DNA of 64,000 bases. Origin: Candidatus Puniceispirillum sp. GTDB taxonomy: Bacteria; Pseudomonadota; Alphaproteobacteria; Puniceispirillales; Puniceispirillaceae. The stretch is taken from assembly GCA_028383305.1 (NCBI GenBank), contig JAOEVD010000004.1, positions 62,001 through 126,000 of the forward strand, read 5' to 3'. The first letter of the stretch is position 1, and each line of letters begins with the position of its first letter. Positions 54,632 through 63,351 of the stretch are shown here, one piece after another. Under the pieces are notes generated by a model. That model ran no database searches. It was not told the origin of the DNA and worked only from the letters and a program-made list of their open reading frames with translations. A program made the position numbers and the translations under genes.

Positions 54632-55822
54632 TTAGGAAACTGCGGCAACCTTCGCAACTGCAATAGCGAATGGCAGGTGACGTTTTCCAGCCAAACCAGC
54701 AATATTGATACGGCTATCACCGACAAGATACATGCCATGATCTTCGCGAAGTGACAGCACCTGCTCGGCATTCAGCCCAAGGCGCGAAAACATGCCACGA
54801 TGATGCGCGATAAAATCGAAATGATCCGAATTGCATTGCTGACGAAGTGCATCTGCCAAATCTTGGCGGATAGTCAGCATGGTCATACGCATCTGTTCAA
54901 GTTCGGCTATCCATTCGGCGCGCAAATCGGCATCAGCCAAAATCATACCAACCACCGCGGCACCATGATCGGGTGCAAATGAATAGTTCAACCGGTTTAA
55001 AACCGCCAAATTACCCTGCACCAATTCGGCAGTGCTGGCATCTTTGGCAACCATCATGGCAATGCCCACACGGTCACGATACAGGCCAAAATTCTTTGAA
55101 CATGATGCCGCAACAAACATTTCCGGCACGCGGGATGCCATATAGCGAAGCGGAGCCACATCTTGATCCAGCCCATCGCCAAATCCCTGATAGGCAATGT
55201 CAATAAAGGGCATGGCGCCCTTTTCAATGACCAGATCGGTAATGGCTTTCCATGTATCCATATCGATATTTGCGCCGGTCGGGTTATGACAGCAGCCATG
55301 AAGAAGCAGCAAATCGCCAGCTTTCAAATCTTGAAACGACGCCATCATCGCGGCGGCATCAACAAGCCGCGTTTCATTATCGAAATACGGATAGCCGCGG
55401 GTTTTGAAACCCATATGCTTTGCCATACTCATATGCGATGGCCAACTAGGATCACTAATCCAGATCTTGCAATCGGGATTCAAAATTTTCATCGATTCGA
55501 AAATCTGCCGAATTGCGCCGGTCCCGCCCGGGGTCTGCAAAGTGGCAACCCGATCGGCGGCAACAGCGTCACCAAGAACAAGATCGCGCATTTGATCACG
55601 GAAAAGCTCGGCGCCGGCAAGCGATACATAGGCTTTTGAATTCTGCTCTTGCAGCAGGCGTGCCTCAGCTTTTTTCACCGATGACATAACCGGCGTTATA
55701 CCATTGTCATCTTTGTAGACGCCAACCCCAAGATCAATTTTTTCGGCGCGTGGATCGGCTTGAAATAGCTTGGAAAGACCCAAAATTGGATCGGCTTTGG
55801 CAGGCTGGAATTTTTCAAACAT
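54632..55822 (-). CDS. Aspartate/aromatic-type aminotransferase (class I)
   Basis: This PLP enzyme of the AspC/TyrB subgroup has DLGVGVYKDDNG, LQTPGGTGAIR, ISDPSWPSHM, LLHGCCHNPTGANI, the PLP lysine in SCSKNFGLYRDRVG and the substrate Arg in GDSRINIAG. It is 396 residues from ATG 55822. It interconverts aspartate or aromatic amino acids and 2-oxo acids. It is not of the class V family expected for BhcA. It lies 71 bp before the ThDP enzyme gene on the same strand. Confidence 0.92.
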   Translation of the reverse strand: MFEKFQPAKADPILGLSKLFQADPRAEKIDLGVGVYKDDNGITPVMSSVKKAEARLLQEQNSKAYVSLAGAELFRDQMRDLVLGDAVAADRVATLQTPGGTGAIRQIFESMKILNPDCKIWISDPSWPSHMSMAKHMGFKTRGYPYFDNETRLVDAAAMMASFQDLKAGDLLLLHGCCHNPTGANIDMDTWKAITDLVIEKGAMPFIDIAYQGFGDGLDQDVAPLRYMASRVPEMFVAASCSKNFGLYRDRVGIAMMVAKDASTAELVQGNLAVLNRLNYSFAPDHGAAVVGMILADADLRAEWIAELEQMRMTMLTIRQDLADALRQQCNSDHFDFIAHHRGMFSRLGLNAEQVLSLREDHGMYLVGDSRINIAGLAGKRHLPFAIAVAKVAAVS

Positions 55823-55966
55823 GCTGGTGTCTCTGGCAATAGATGGCAATGGTTTTGTTTAAGGCAAATCTAGCGGGTAACGCAACGATTTTTACCGCAC
55901 AATTAATTTTCATCGGTATTTTCATTACCGCCGCCAGTTCTTTTCAGGAAAATTCATTACAAATGA

Positions 55967-57868
55967 TCAGCTTTTACCGCCAGCATAGCCAATCGATTGC
56001 AAGGCCATTTTGATTTCATCCAAAATGGCCGGCTCATCAATGGTGGCCGGCATATTCCAGCTTTCACCATCGGCAATTTTGGCCATTGTACCGCGCAAAA
56101 CCTTGCCCGACCGTGTTTTTGGCAGACGTTCAATCACTGCAATCAGATTAAAGGACGAAACCCGACCAACCCGTTCTTTCACAAGCGCAATCGCTTCGGC
56201 CATAATATCATCTTGCAGCCGGTTACAATTCGGATAAAGACAGATCAGGCCAAGCGGCAATTGCCCTTTCAATTGATCAGCAACACCAATGACTGCACAT
56301 TCAGCGATATCAGGATGATCAGCAAGCACTTCTTCAAGCTGGCCAGTTGATAGCCGGTGGCCAGCAACATTGATCACATCATCAGTACGCGCCATGATGT
56401 AGAGATAACCATCTTCATCGCAATAGCCAGCATCACCTGTTTCATAATAGCCCGGAAAGCTGGTAAGGTATTTTTCAACATAAGCATCATCAGCTCCCCA
56501 GATTGAGGCAAGACATGATGGTGGCAAGGGCAATTTCACCGCAATTGCCCCAAGTTCACCCGCCGGCAACACCGCGCCATCAGCGTCGAGAATATCAATT
56601 TCATAGCCGGGCATCGGCAATGATGGCGAGCCAAGCTTGACAGCAAGATGTTCGATTCCCATCGGATTGGCACAAATTGACCAGCCAGTTTCGGTTTGCC
56701 ACCAATGGTCAATCACTGGCACGCCAAGCTGGTTTTCCGCCCAGCTAATCGTATCCGGATCGGCACGTTCGCCAGCCAAAAACAGATATTTCAGACATGA
56801 CGTATCATAATCTTTTAAAAATGCACCATCAGGATCAGCGCGTTTAATCGCCCGAAAGGCAGTTGGCGCGGTGAATAATGCTTTGACCTTATGTTCGGAA
56901 ATCACTCGCCAGAACACGCCAGCATCAGGCGTGCCAACCGGTTTGCCCTCAAATAAAATGCTGGTACAGCCAAAAAGCAACGGTGCATAGACGATGTAGG
57001 AATGGCCAACCACCCAGCCAATATCAGACGCTGCCCAATAAACATCGCCCGGCCGCATATCGTAAATATGGCGCATCGACCAGTGAAGCGCGACAGCGTG
57101 ACCGCCATTGTCACGAACCACACCTTTCGGTTGGCCGGTAGTCCCCGATGTGTAGAGAATATAAAGAGGGTCAGTGGCCTTTATCGGAACCGGCGGCAAT
57201 TCGGTTGCTGCATCAAGCGCTGCATTCCATTCCAGATCGCGCCCCTCAACAAGGCTGGCCTCAAGCGCCTCACGCTGGACAATCACGCAATGGTCAGGTT
57301 TGTGGATTGCCGTTTCGATGGCACCATCAAGAAGCGGCTTATATTCGACAATACGCCCGGGTTCATGGCCGCAAGATGCGCTTATCATCACTTTTGGCGT
57401 GCAATCATCAATGCGTTTGGCAAGTTCAGCAGCGGCAAAGCCACCAAATACAACCGAATGAATGGCACCAAGCCGCGCACAGCCAAGCATCGCCACCACA
57501 GCTTGCGGGATCATTGGCATATAGATGATGACACGATCACCTTTTTCCACGCCAAGATCGGCAAGCATACCAGCAAATTTTGCCGTTTGCTGTTGTAATT
57601 TGGCATAGGTTAGGGTCGATTTTTGGCCGGTGATGGGCGAGTCATAAATAATTGCATTTTGGTCGCCGAGTCCAGCCAGAACATGGCGATCAACAGCGTT
57701 GAAACAGCTATTCATCTCACCATCGGGAAACCAGCGGTAAAACGGCGGATTGCGGTCATCAAGACCGGTTTTTGGTGCCTTTACCCAATCAATCGCCGTC
57801 GCCGCATCAAGCCAGAATCCAGCCGTGTCCAAAATTGCATCGCGATATATTTGCGCATAGCTATTCAT
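55967..57868 (-). CDS. prpE: Propionyl-CoA synthetase
   Basis: It activates propionate (or similar short acids) to the CoA thioester via acyl-AMP. The 633-residue protein has the N-terminal ACAS segment, the P-loop YTSGTTGQPKG, DHWWQTETGW, YYETGDAG and the regulatory/catalytic lysine in TRSGKVLRGTM. AGGAG is 6 nt before ATG 57868. DRNPPFYRWFPDGEMNSCFNAVDRH points to PrpE rather than Acs. It is downstream of an organic-acid symporter, a natural supply of substrate. Confidence 0.93.
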   Translation of the reverse strand: MNSYAQIYRDAILDTAGFWLDAATAIDWVKAPKTGLDDRNPPFYRWFPDGEMNSCFNAVDRHVLAGLGDQNAIIYDSPITGQKSTLTYAKLQQQTAKFAGMLADLGVEKGDRVIIYMPMIPQAVVAMLGCARLGAIHSVVFGGFAAAELAKRIDDCTPKVMISASCGHEPGRIVEYKPLLDGAIETAIHKPDHCVIVQREALEASLVEGRDLEWNAALDAATELPPVPIKATDPLYILYTSGTTGQPKGVVRDNGGHAVALHWSMRHIYDMRPGDVYWAASDIGWVVGHSYIVYAPLLFGCTSILFEGKPVGTPDAGVFWRVISEHKVKALFTAPTAFRAIKRADPDGAFLKDYDTSCLKYLFLAGERADPDTISWAENQLGVPVIDHWWQTETGWSICANPMGIEHLAVKLGSPSLPMPGYEIDILDADGAVLPAGELGAIAVKLPLPPSCLASIWGADDAYVEKYLTSFPGYYETGDAGYCDEDGYLYIMARTDDVINVAGHRLSTGQLEEVLADHPDIAECAVIGVADQLKGQLPLGLICLYPNCNRLQDDIMAEAIALVKERVGRVSSFNLIAVIERLPKTRSGKVLRGTMAKIADGESWNMPATIDEPAILDEIKMALQSIGYAGGKS

Positions 57869-57947
57869 TGACCACTCCTCGAATACCAAAGCCCTAAAAT
57901 CCAATTGTCATTGCTACATGATCATTGTTCAATCGCGCTTGCTGTGG

Positions 57948-58301
57948 CTAGCGAAAAATCTGACCTAAATCATAAACAATCTTTGCCGCTTCTGATTCTA
58001 ACGGGAATGACAGCATCCCCATCACATCATAGCCAAGAAACAATGGCATTATATAGAACCGGATCATAAACAAGAACCAAGCCACATAAAGCGGTTTCAA
58101 CCTATCGACCAAAAAGCCCGGCGTTAAGAACGACATCGCCCTGATCATCGGTTCAGTAACTCTCATAAAAGCGCGCATGAAAAAGAAATCGGAATCTTCA
58201 TTCAAAAAGATCGTCATCCCAAAGCGTCCAATCAGGGTCCACATCGCGGCGCCCAACGCGTAGTCAAGCAACAGCACGCCCCAGCTAATTCCGCTATCCA
58301 T
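57948..58301 (-). CDS. Small membrane protein, YggT-like
   Basis: The 117 residues from ATG 58301 (GGGGGG at 3-8 nt upstream) contain two to three hydrophobic segments (about 5-26, 69-90). VLLLDYALGAAMWTLIGRFGM at the start and two FMR-type motifs in the middle suggest a YggT-like protein, but the match is loose. It sits between the symporter terminator and prpE. Function is unknown. Confidence 0.7.
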   Translation of the reverse strand: MDSGISWGVLLLDYALGAAMWTLIGRFGMTIFLNEDSDFFFMRAFMRVTEPMIRAMSFLTPGFLVDRLKPLYVAWFLFMIRFYIMPLFLGYDVMGMLSFPLESEAAKIVYDLGQIFR

Positions 58302-58371
58302 AATCCCCCCCAGAATCACGCATCGATATGTTTGCCATCAATCTTTAAAGTTTTTATCAAATGAATTTTAC

Positions 58372-58404
58372 AAAAAAATGGAGCAGGAGCCCCCCCCCTG
58401 CTCC
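58372..58404 (-). terminator. Rho-independent terminator after the symporter gene
   Basis: GGAGCAG/CTGCTCC arms enclose a nine-C run (58390-58398, G on the minus strand) and are followed on the minus strand by seven T residues (58372-58378). On the plus strand TTTTTT also follows, so it may work in both directions. Confidence 0.8.
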
Positions 58405-58439
58405 AATATGTTTTTTCGAGTTACATCAAGCAAAAGTCC

Positions 58440-60263
58440 TTAGTTGTTTTGAACTACTTCACCCTTTGGAATACGAATAGAATCAACCATCTTCATGGTT
58501 TCCTCATCTGGCGCCTCAGTGGCCTTTGACACAACTACCATCAGGATCAGACTAACTGGCATACCAATCATTCCAAACCGCAGATGATCAATGCCAAGCC
58601 AAGGATCCATGCCACCCCACTTAATCGCATAGAGGTAAGCAGTTCCTGCGGCGAGACCGCCAATCATGCCAGCGATTGCACCCGCACGGTTTGCACGTTT
58701 CCACCAAATTCCAAGCACCAGTGGGAAGAACAATCCTGAATTAGCAAAACAGAACGCCCAAGCCACTGCACCCAAAATTCCAGTCAGCTTCTGCGCCGCA
58801 ACATAGGCACCAGCAGCACCAATCGCCAACAGCAATATTCGCGCTACGACAAGTCGTTTGCCGCTGTCCGCTTTTGGATCAATGATCTTGTAGTAAAGAT
58901 CATGCGACAAGGCATTTGCAATCGCCAAAAGCAATCCATCAGCAGTTGACATAGCGGCCGCAAGACCACCAGCAGCAACCAGACCTGAGATCACATAAGG
59001 CAGGCCAGCAATTTCAGGTGTCGCCAAGACAACAATTTGACCATTCATGAAGAACTCTTGCAACTGCAACAAGCCATCACCATTGCCGTCCACAAGCTTC
59101 AGGAAACCGGCACTGGTCCATTTCTGAACCCACTCAAGAGACTGCGCATCGGCAAATGACTTACCGATAATACCAGTCGCCAAATTAGGATCGAGCAATG
59201 ACAGCTTGGTAAATGTCGCCAAAGCAGGTGCGGTTAGGTACAAGAGGCAAATAAATACCAATGACCAGCCGACTGATTGACGTGCAGCCTTGACCGACGC
59301 AGTGGTAAAGTAACGCATTAGAACGTGTGGCAGTGAGGCTGTTCCCAACATCATGCATAATACCAGAGTGAAAAACTTCCACTTTGCCATCAATGTGTCA
59401 CTGGCGTCGTTAATACCTACACTAAGAGCCTTAAGCTTGCCAGCTGCGGCCTGAGCTGCCGGATCAACCGCGGCACCAAGGTTGTGGAGTTGCTCTAACT
59501 CTTGGACAGCCAAAACTGCATCAAATTGAGCCAGATGTGGTATCATCCCATAGCCAAGTTTATTGGACATCCAAAACACCGGGATGAGGTAAGCAACAAT
59601 CAGCACGATATATTGAGCAACTTGCGTCCATGTCACCGCACGCATTCCGCCCAGCATTGAACAGGCTAGGATACCAGACAACCCAACCCAAACACCCCAT
59701 TCAAATGGAATATCCAGCATTCGAGCCGCAACCGTACCCGTACCGTTGATCTGCGCCGTCACATAGGTAAAGGATGCCATCACAAGAACGATCACCGCAC
59801 AGAAGCGGGCAAGGTTACCGCCATAACGTGTACCGATAAAATCAGGCACCGTATAACAGCCAAACTTGCGCAGATATGGCGCAATCAAGCTTGCCACCAA
59901 CACGTAACCGCCGGTCCAACCAACAAGGAACGCCATGTAAGGATAGCCGTTCATGTAAATGCCACCGGCCATCGCGATAAATGATGCACCTGACATCCAG
60001 TCAGCAGCGGTTGCCATACCGTTATAAACGGCAGGAACTTCACGTCCGGCAACGTAATATTGCCCCGATTCCATGGTCCGGGACAAAATGCCAATCAAGG
60101 CGTAAATTGCAATGGTAAATCCAACAAACATCCAGCCGATTTTCTCGGCACTGACGCCTGCTTGTTCTAGGATTGCCATGATAATAACAAAGCCTAGGAA
60201 TCCAAGTGTATAGACCCCATAAACTCTGCCTAGGTTTTTAATAAATCCACCTTCAAGTTTCAT
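58440..60263 (-). CDS. Sodium:solute symporter of the VC_2705/ActP-like subfamily, with an EF-hand loop
   Basis: This transporter of the SSS family probably takes up acetate, propionate or similar acids with sodium. The 607 residues contain about 13 hydrophobic helices and ADWMSGASFIAMAGGIY, SMLGGMRAVTWTQVAQY and AAAMSTADGLLLAIANALSHDLYYK. Residues 392-403 form a complete EF-hand loop (Asp392, Asn394, Asp396, Gly397, Leu399, Glu403) in a hydrophilic stretch between helices. AGGAG precedes ATG 60263. A DUF4212 partner is directly upstream and prpE downstream. Confidence 0.9.
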   Translation of the reverse strand: MKLEGGFIKNLGRVYGVYTLGFLGFVIIMAILEQAGVSAEKIGWMFVGFTIAIYALIGILSRTMESGQYYVAGREVPAVYNGMATAADWMSGASFIAMAGGIYMNGYPYMAFLVGWTGGYVLVASLIAPYLRKFGCYTVPDFIGTRYGGNLARFCAVIVLVMASFTYVTAQINGTGTVAARMLDIPFEWGVWVGLSGILACSMLGGMRAVTWTQVAQYIVLIVAYLIPVFWMSNKLGYGMIPHLAQFDAVLAVQELEQLHNLGAAVDPAAQAAAGKLKALSVGINDASDTLMAKWKFFTLVLCMMLGTASLPHVLMRYFTTASVKAARQSVGWSLVFICLLYLTAPALATFTKLSLLDPNLATGIIGKSFADAQSLEWVQKWTSAGFLKLVDGNGDGLLQLQEFFMNGQIVVLATPEIAGLPYVISGLVAAGGLAAAMSTADGLLLAIANALSHDLYYKIIDPKADSGKRLVVARILLLAIGAAGAYVAAQKLTGILGAVAWAFCFANSGLFFPLVLGIWWKRANRAGAIAGMIGGLAAGTAYLYAIKWGGMDPWLGIDHLRFGMIGMPVSLILMVVVSKATEAPDEETMKMVDSIRIPKGEVVQNN

Positions 60264-60273
60264 AACAGCACTC

Positions 60274-60531
60274 CTAATCTTCCGAAACGCCGAATTCGTC
60301 ATCAATTTGGCTTTGTTTTGTTACAAACCAAAAGACAAGAATTGCGAACGATATCTGAACCCCCATGCCGGCCATGAAATAACCGCCAGGGAACGATTCA
60401 GCCCCGCCGTTTAAGGCGTCACCAAACCAATGAATTATAAATGCTAAGAAAATCCAGATGGCCAATGTCTTGAATAAAAGACTTTTCGTCCTATCCCAGT
60501 GACTTGGCGCCCCGGTAGATTGACTGCTCAT
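60274..60531 (-). CDS. DUF4212 small membrane subunit of the solute symporter
   Basis: This 85-residue protein has two transmembrane helices (about 25-43 and 52-73) with the DUF4212 pattern FGDALNG...FPGGYFMAGMGVQ and WFVTKQSQIDDEFG. Proteins of this kind always seem to precede VC_2705-type symporters, as here with 10 bp between the genes. GGAGG is 8 nt before ATG 60531. Confidence 0.9.
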   Translation of the reverse strand: MSSQSTGAPSHWDRTKSLLFKTLAIWIFLAFIIHWFGDALNGGAESFPGGYFMAGMGVQISFAILVFWFVTKQSQIDDEFGVSED

Positions 60532-60738
60532 AACAGCATCCTCCAAAAACCACGATTTATCTCTCCAAATAAATCACTTCCCCACGATCCTTGTTGGGCA
60601 AATCAAAATTCAGCACCAGAGAAGGATCAAAAAGTTGCCGCGGATTATTGTTATTGTGCTCACGACAATACGTAGGCAAAATCTTAGTGAATACAGAGTA
60701 AATGGCAACAAATTTTAGTGTGAGCAATACAAAAACAG

Positions 60739-61389
60739 ATGATAACAGCCATCAAATCAGTGCTGCGCACCATCGGATTCATTAAAGATCCGCCGCTTAC
60801 AACACGCCAGCAACTTTATGATTTCATTGACAGCCGCGCCGCATTTGTGTCGCAGGTGACGCTTTACACCTATGTCAAAGCGCGTGCCGGCACCCGATTT
60901 CCAAAATTATTCCAGAATGACGATTTTTTGACCTCTTTGCGCATTGCCCGCTGGCATGTCTATGGTGCCGCCATTTGCGATCTTGGCTTATTTGCCATTG
61001 CCCAGCTCAAGCGCGAAAGCGGATTAAACGACACGGCCGCGCGGGAACTTGCCGTTGAAATGCTGGATGGCATTTTGCTGGACTACGATCAAAATGACAT
61101 TGATCCAAAAGATTTTGCCGCGATGGGGGATACCGGCAAACAACGCGCCGCCTTTACAAATTGGGATTTAATCGCTGACGGGCCAGCAGCCTTTCAATCG
61201 AGTTCGGATGCGGTCTTCCGCTGGGCACCAATTGCCGATGATCTGAAAGATAATGATGAAGAAATCGTCCGCAATTCAATTCATCTTCGCTGGATTGGCG
61301 TTCGCCGTGATTTAAAGGAATTAATCAAACCCTCCCTTATTCTGGCTGATTGGCATAAATCTGAACGCCCCTACCCGCCCTCAATTTAA
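60739..61389 (+). CDS. Unrecognised protein, 216 residues
   Basis: I do not recognise the family. The sequence is soluble and mostly helical in appearance, with SQVTLYTYVKARAGTRFPKLFQ and SLRIARWHVYGAAICDLGLFA, and a C-terminal SIHLRWIGVRRDLKELIKP. No signal peptide is seen. It is 22 bp before the rhodanese gene and on the same strand, so they are probably an operon. The divergent 207-bp region to DUF4212 should carry both promoters, but I see no strong -35/-10 pair. Confidence 0.75.
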   Translation: MITAIKSVLRTIGFIKDPPLTTRQQLYDFIDSRAAFVSQVTLYTYVKARAGTRFPKLFQNDDFLTSLRIARWHVYGAAICDLGLFAIAQLKRESGLNDTAARELAVEMLDGILLDYDQNDIDPKDFAAMGDTGKQRAAFTNWDLIADGPAAFQSSSDAVFRWAPIADDLKDNDEEIVRNSIHLRWIGVRRDLKELIKPSLILADWHKSERPYPPSI

Positions 61390-61411
61390 CCACAACTAAA
61401 AAAGAGACGAA

Positions 61412-61804
61412 ATGCCTGTTACCAAAACCGTAAAAATGCTTGTTGCCGAGGCAAAGGAGCAAACCAACAGCATCAGCCCAGCCGACGCGCATGACCGGCA
61501 GCAGTCAGGTGATGCCATTTTGATTGATATCCGTGACATTCGCGAATTACAGCGCGACGGTCGCATTGAGGGCGCGTTTCACGCTCCGCGCGGCATGCTG
61601 GAATTTTGGGCCGATCCCGACAGCCCATATCACAAAGAGATTTTTGCGACCAAAGGCGAGCTTGTTTTATTTTGCGCCAGCAGTTGGCGGTCGGCACTTG
61701 CTGCCAAAACCCTGCAAGATATGGGATTCAGCAATATCCGCGACATGAATGGCGGCTTTACCGCATGGAAAACTGCCAGCCTGCCCATCACCAAAGACGA
61801 TTAA
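61412..61804 (+). CDS. Single-domain rhodanese
   Basis: This 130-residue sulfurtransferase domain has LIDIRDIRELQRDGRIEGAFHAPRG, the active-site loop beginning at Cys88 (FCASSWRS) and the C-terminal GGFTAWK. AAGAGAC lies just before the ATG. It could move sulfane sulfur or detoxify a sulfur intermediate. Its position before a putative sulfoacetaldehyde dehydrogenase makes a sulfur-linked role attractive but unproven. Confidence 0.9.
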   Translation: MPVTKTVKMLVAEAKEQTNSISPADAHDRQQSGDAILIDIRDIRELQRDGRIEGAFHAPRGMLEFWADPDSPYHKEIFATKGELVLFCASSWRSALAAKTLQDMGFSNIRDMNGGFTAWKTASLPITKDD

Positions 61805-61935
61805 TGCTGAACAGTTGAACAGGCTGCGGCTGCAGCAATTTTGTAAAATTTGATAAATTCTTCGGCCAGAGTGATTGACAATCAAATGGTCAGAAGGCTA
61901 TTTGCAACCAACTTTTTCTTGGTGGGAGTGTATAA

Positions 61936-63348
61936 ATGACCGACGTAACGGCCGATATTGATGGCATGATCACTCGGGCGCGTAAAGCCCAGCAATCTTA
62001 TGAAGCCAAGGGAAGTCAGGAACGGTTTGACCGTGCCGCCGAAGCCGCCGCATGGGCGCTGATGGAACCAAGCCGCAATGCCGAGCTTGCCGCCTTTGCC
62101 GTTGCCGAAACCGGTCTTGGCAAAATTGCTGATAAAATCACCAAAAACCACCGTAAAACGCTTGGCCTGCTTCGCGACATCCACGGGAAAACCAGCTTTG
62201 GCCTGATCGATGATGATACCACATCGGGGGTCAGCGAATTTTTGCGGCCAAAAGGGATTGTTGCAGCGATCGTGCCGTCAACCAACCCGTTGGCAACGCC
62301 AATCAATAATGTCGTCAATGCTCTGAAAACCGGCAATGCCATCATTCTGGCGCCATCGCCCAAAGGTGCCGCGCCTTTGGCTAAATTGTTGGAATATGTC
62401 TATGCCGAATTTGACCGAATCGGTCTTGACCATGATCTTGTGCAAATGGTGCCGAATCCGCCATCAAAGGAAAAAACCGCACGGCTGATGCAAGGCGTCG
62501 ATATGCTGGTTGTCACCGGCTCGCAAAGCAATGTCCGTTCGGCCTATTCATCAGGCACGCCCGCGCTTGGGGTTGGAATGGGCAATGTTGTAACAATCAT
62601 TGATGAAACCGCCGATCTTGATGATGCAGCTGGCAAAATCGCCCGTTCAAAATGTTTCGATAACGCAACATCTTGTTCATCCGAAAATGCGGTGATTGTT
62701 GTCGATGCTGTTTATGACGCGTTTTTGCAGGCAATTGCCCACGCTGGCGGCATGTGTCTTGACCAAGACCAGACAAATCACCTGATCAGCACGCATTGGC
62801 ATGACGGTCATTTGAACCGCGATATGCTTGCCAAGGATATTGACGCTGTTCTCGACACGCTAGGATTCGCTGACGCAGCACCTGAAGGCACGAAATTTCT
62901 GGTGGCACCAGCGACAGCCATTGGCCCTGACGCGCCAATTTCGGGTGAAAAAATGGCGTTGTTCTTTGCGCTTTACCGCGCATCTGATTTTGCAACAGCC
63001 AAGGAAATGGCACGCGAAATCCACGCCTATCAGGGACGCGGTCATTCATTGGGATTGCATAGTAAAGATGATGACCGTGCGCGCGAATTGGCCATGGATA
63101 TGCAGGCCTGCCGTATCATCGTTAATCAGGCGCATTGCTTTGCCACTGGCGGGTCATTCGACAATGGCCTTCCTTTCTCGCTGTCGATGGGTTGTGGGTC
63201 ATGGGGTGGCAATTCGATTGATGATAATTTGAATTGGACGCATTTTGTCAATCATGTGCGGATTGCCCGTCCAATTGCCCCCGTTGAGCCAACAGTTGAC
63301 GAAATGTTTACTGACTATTTCAAAGCCAGCAACCAGGCGGGCGCCTGA
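61936..63348 (+). CDS. sauS: CoA-acylating aldehyde dehydrogenase, SauS (sulfoacetaldehyde) type
   Basis: This 470-residue acylating ALDH interconverts an acyl-CoA and an aldehyde. NPLATPINNVVNALKTGNAI, VVTGSQSNVR and the catalytic Cys247 in NATSCSSEN are typical of the acetaldehyde/sulfoacetaldehyde branch. The SauS assignment rests on this branch and on a CoA ligase gene 3 bp downstream, as in sauST operons where sulfoacetate is activated and reduced. Ordinary acetaldehyde dehydrogenase is the alternative. GGGAG is 7 nt before the ATG. Confidence 0.78.
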   Translation: MTDVTADIDGMITRARKAQQSYEAKGSQERFDRAAEAAAWALMEPSRNAELAAFAVAETGLGKIADKITKNHRKTLGLLRDIHGKTSFGLIDDDTTSGVSEFLRPKGIVAAIVPSTNPLATPINNVVNALKTGNAIILAPSPKGAAPLAKLLEYVYAEFDRIGLDHDLVQMVPNPPSKEKTARLMQGVDMLVVTGSQSNVRSAYSSGTPALGVGMGNVVTIIDETADLDDAAGKIARSKCFDNATSCSSENAVIVVDAVYDAFLQAIAHAGGMCLDQDQTNHLISTHWHDGHLNRDMLAKDIDAVLDTLGFADAAPEGTKFLVAPATAIGPDAPISGEKMALFFALYRASDFATAKEMAREIHAYQGRGHSLGLHSKDDDRARELAMDMQACRIIVNQAHCFATGGSFDNGLPFSLSMGCGSWGGNSIDDNLNWTHFVNHVRIARPIAPVEPTVDEMFTDYFKASNQAGA

Positions 63349-63351
63349 ACC

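Noticed and set aside
54632-55822. BhcA, the missing aminotransferase of the beta-hydroxyaspartate cycle
   Set aside because: It belongs to the class I aspartate/aromatic group, not the class V serine-glyoxylate group of BhcA, and is 40 kb away.
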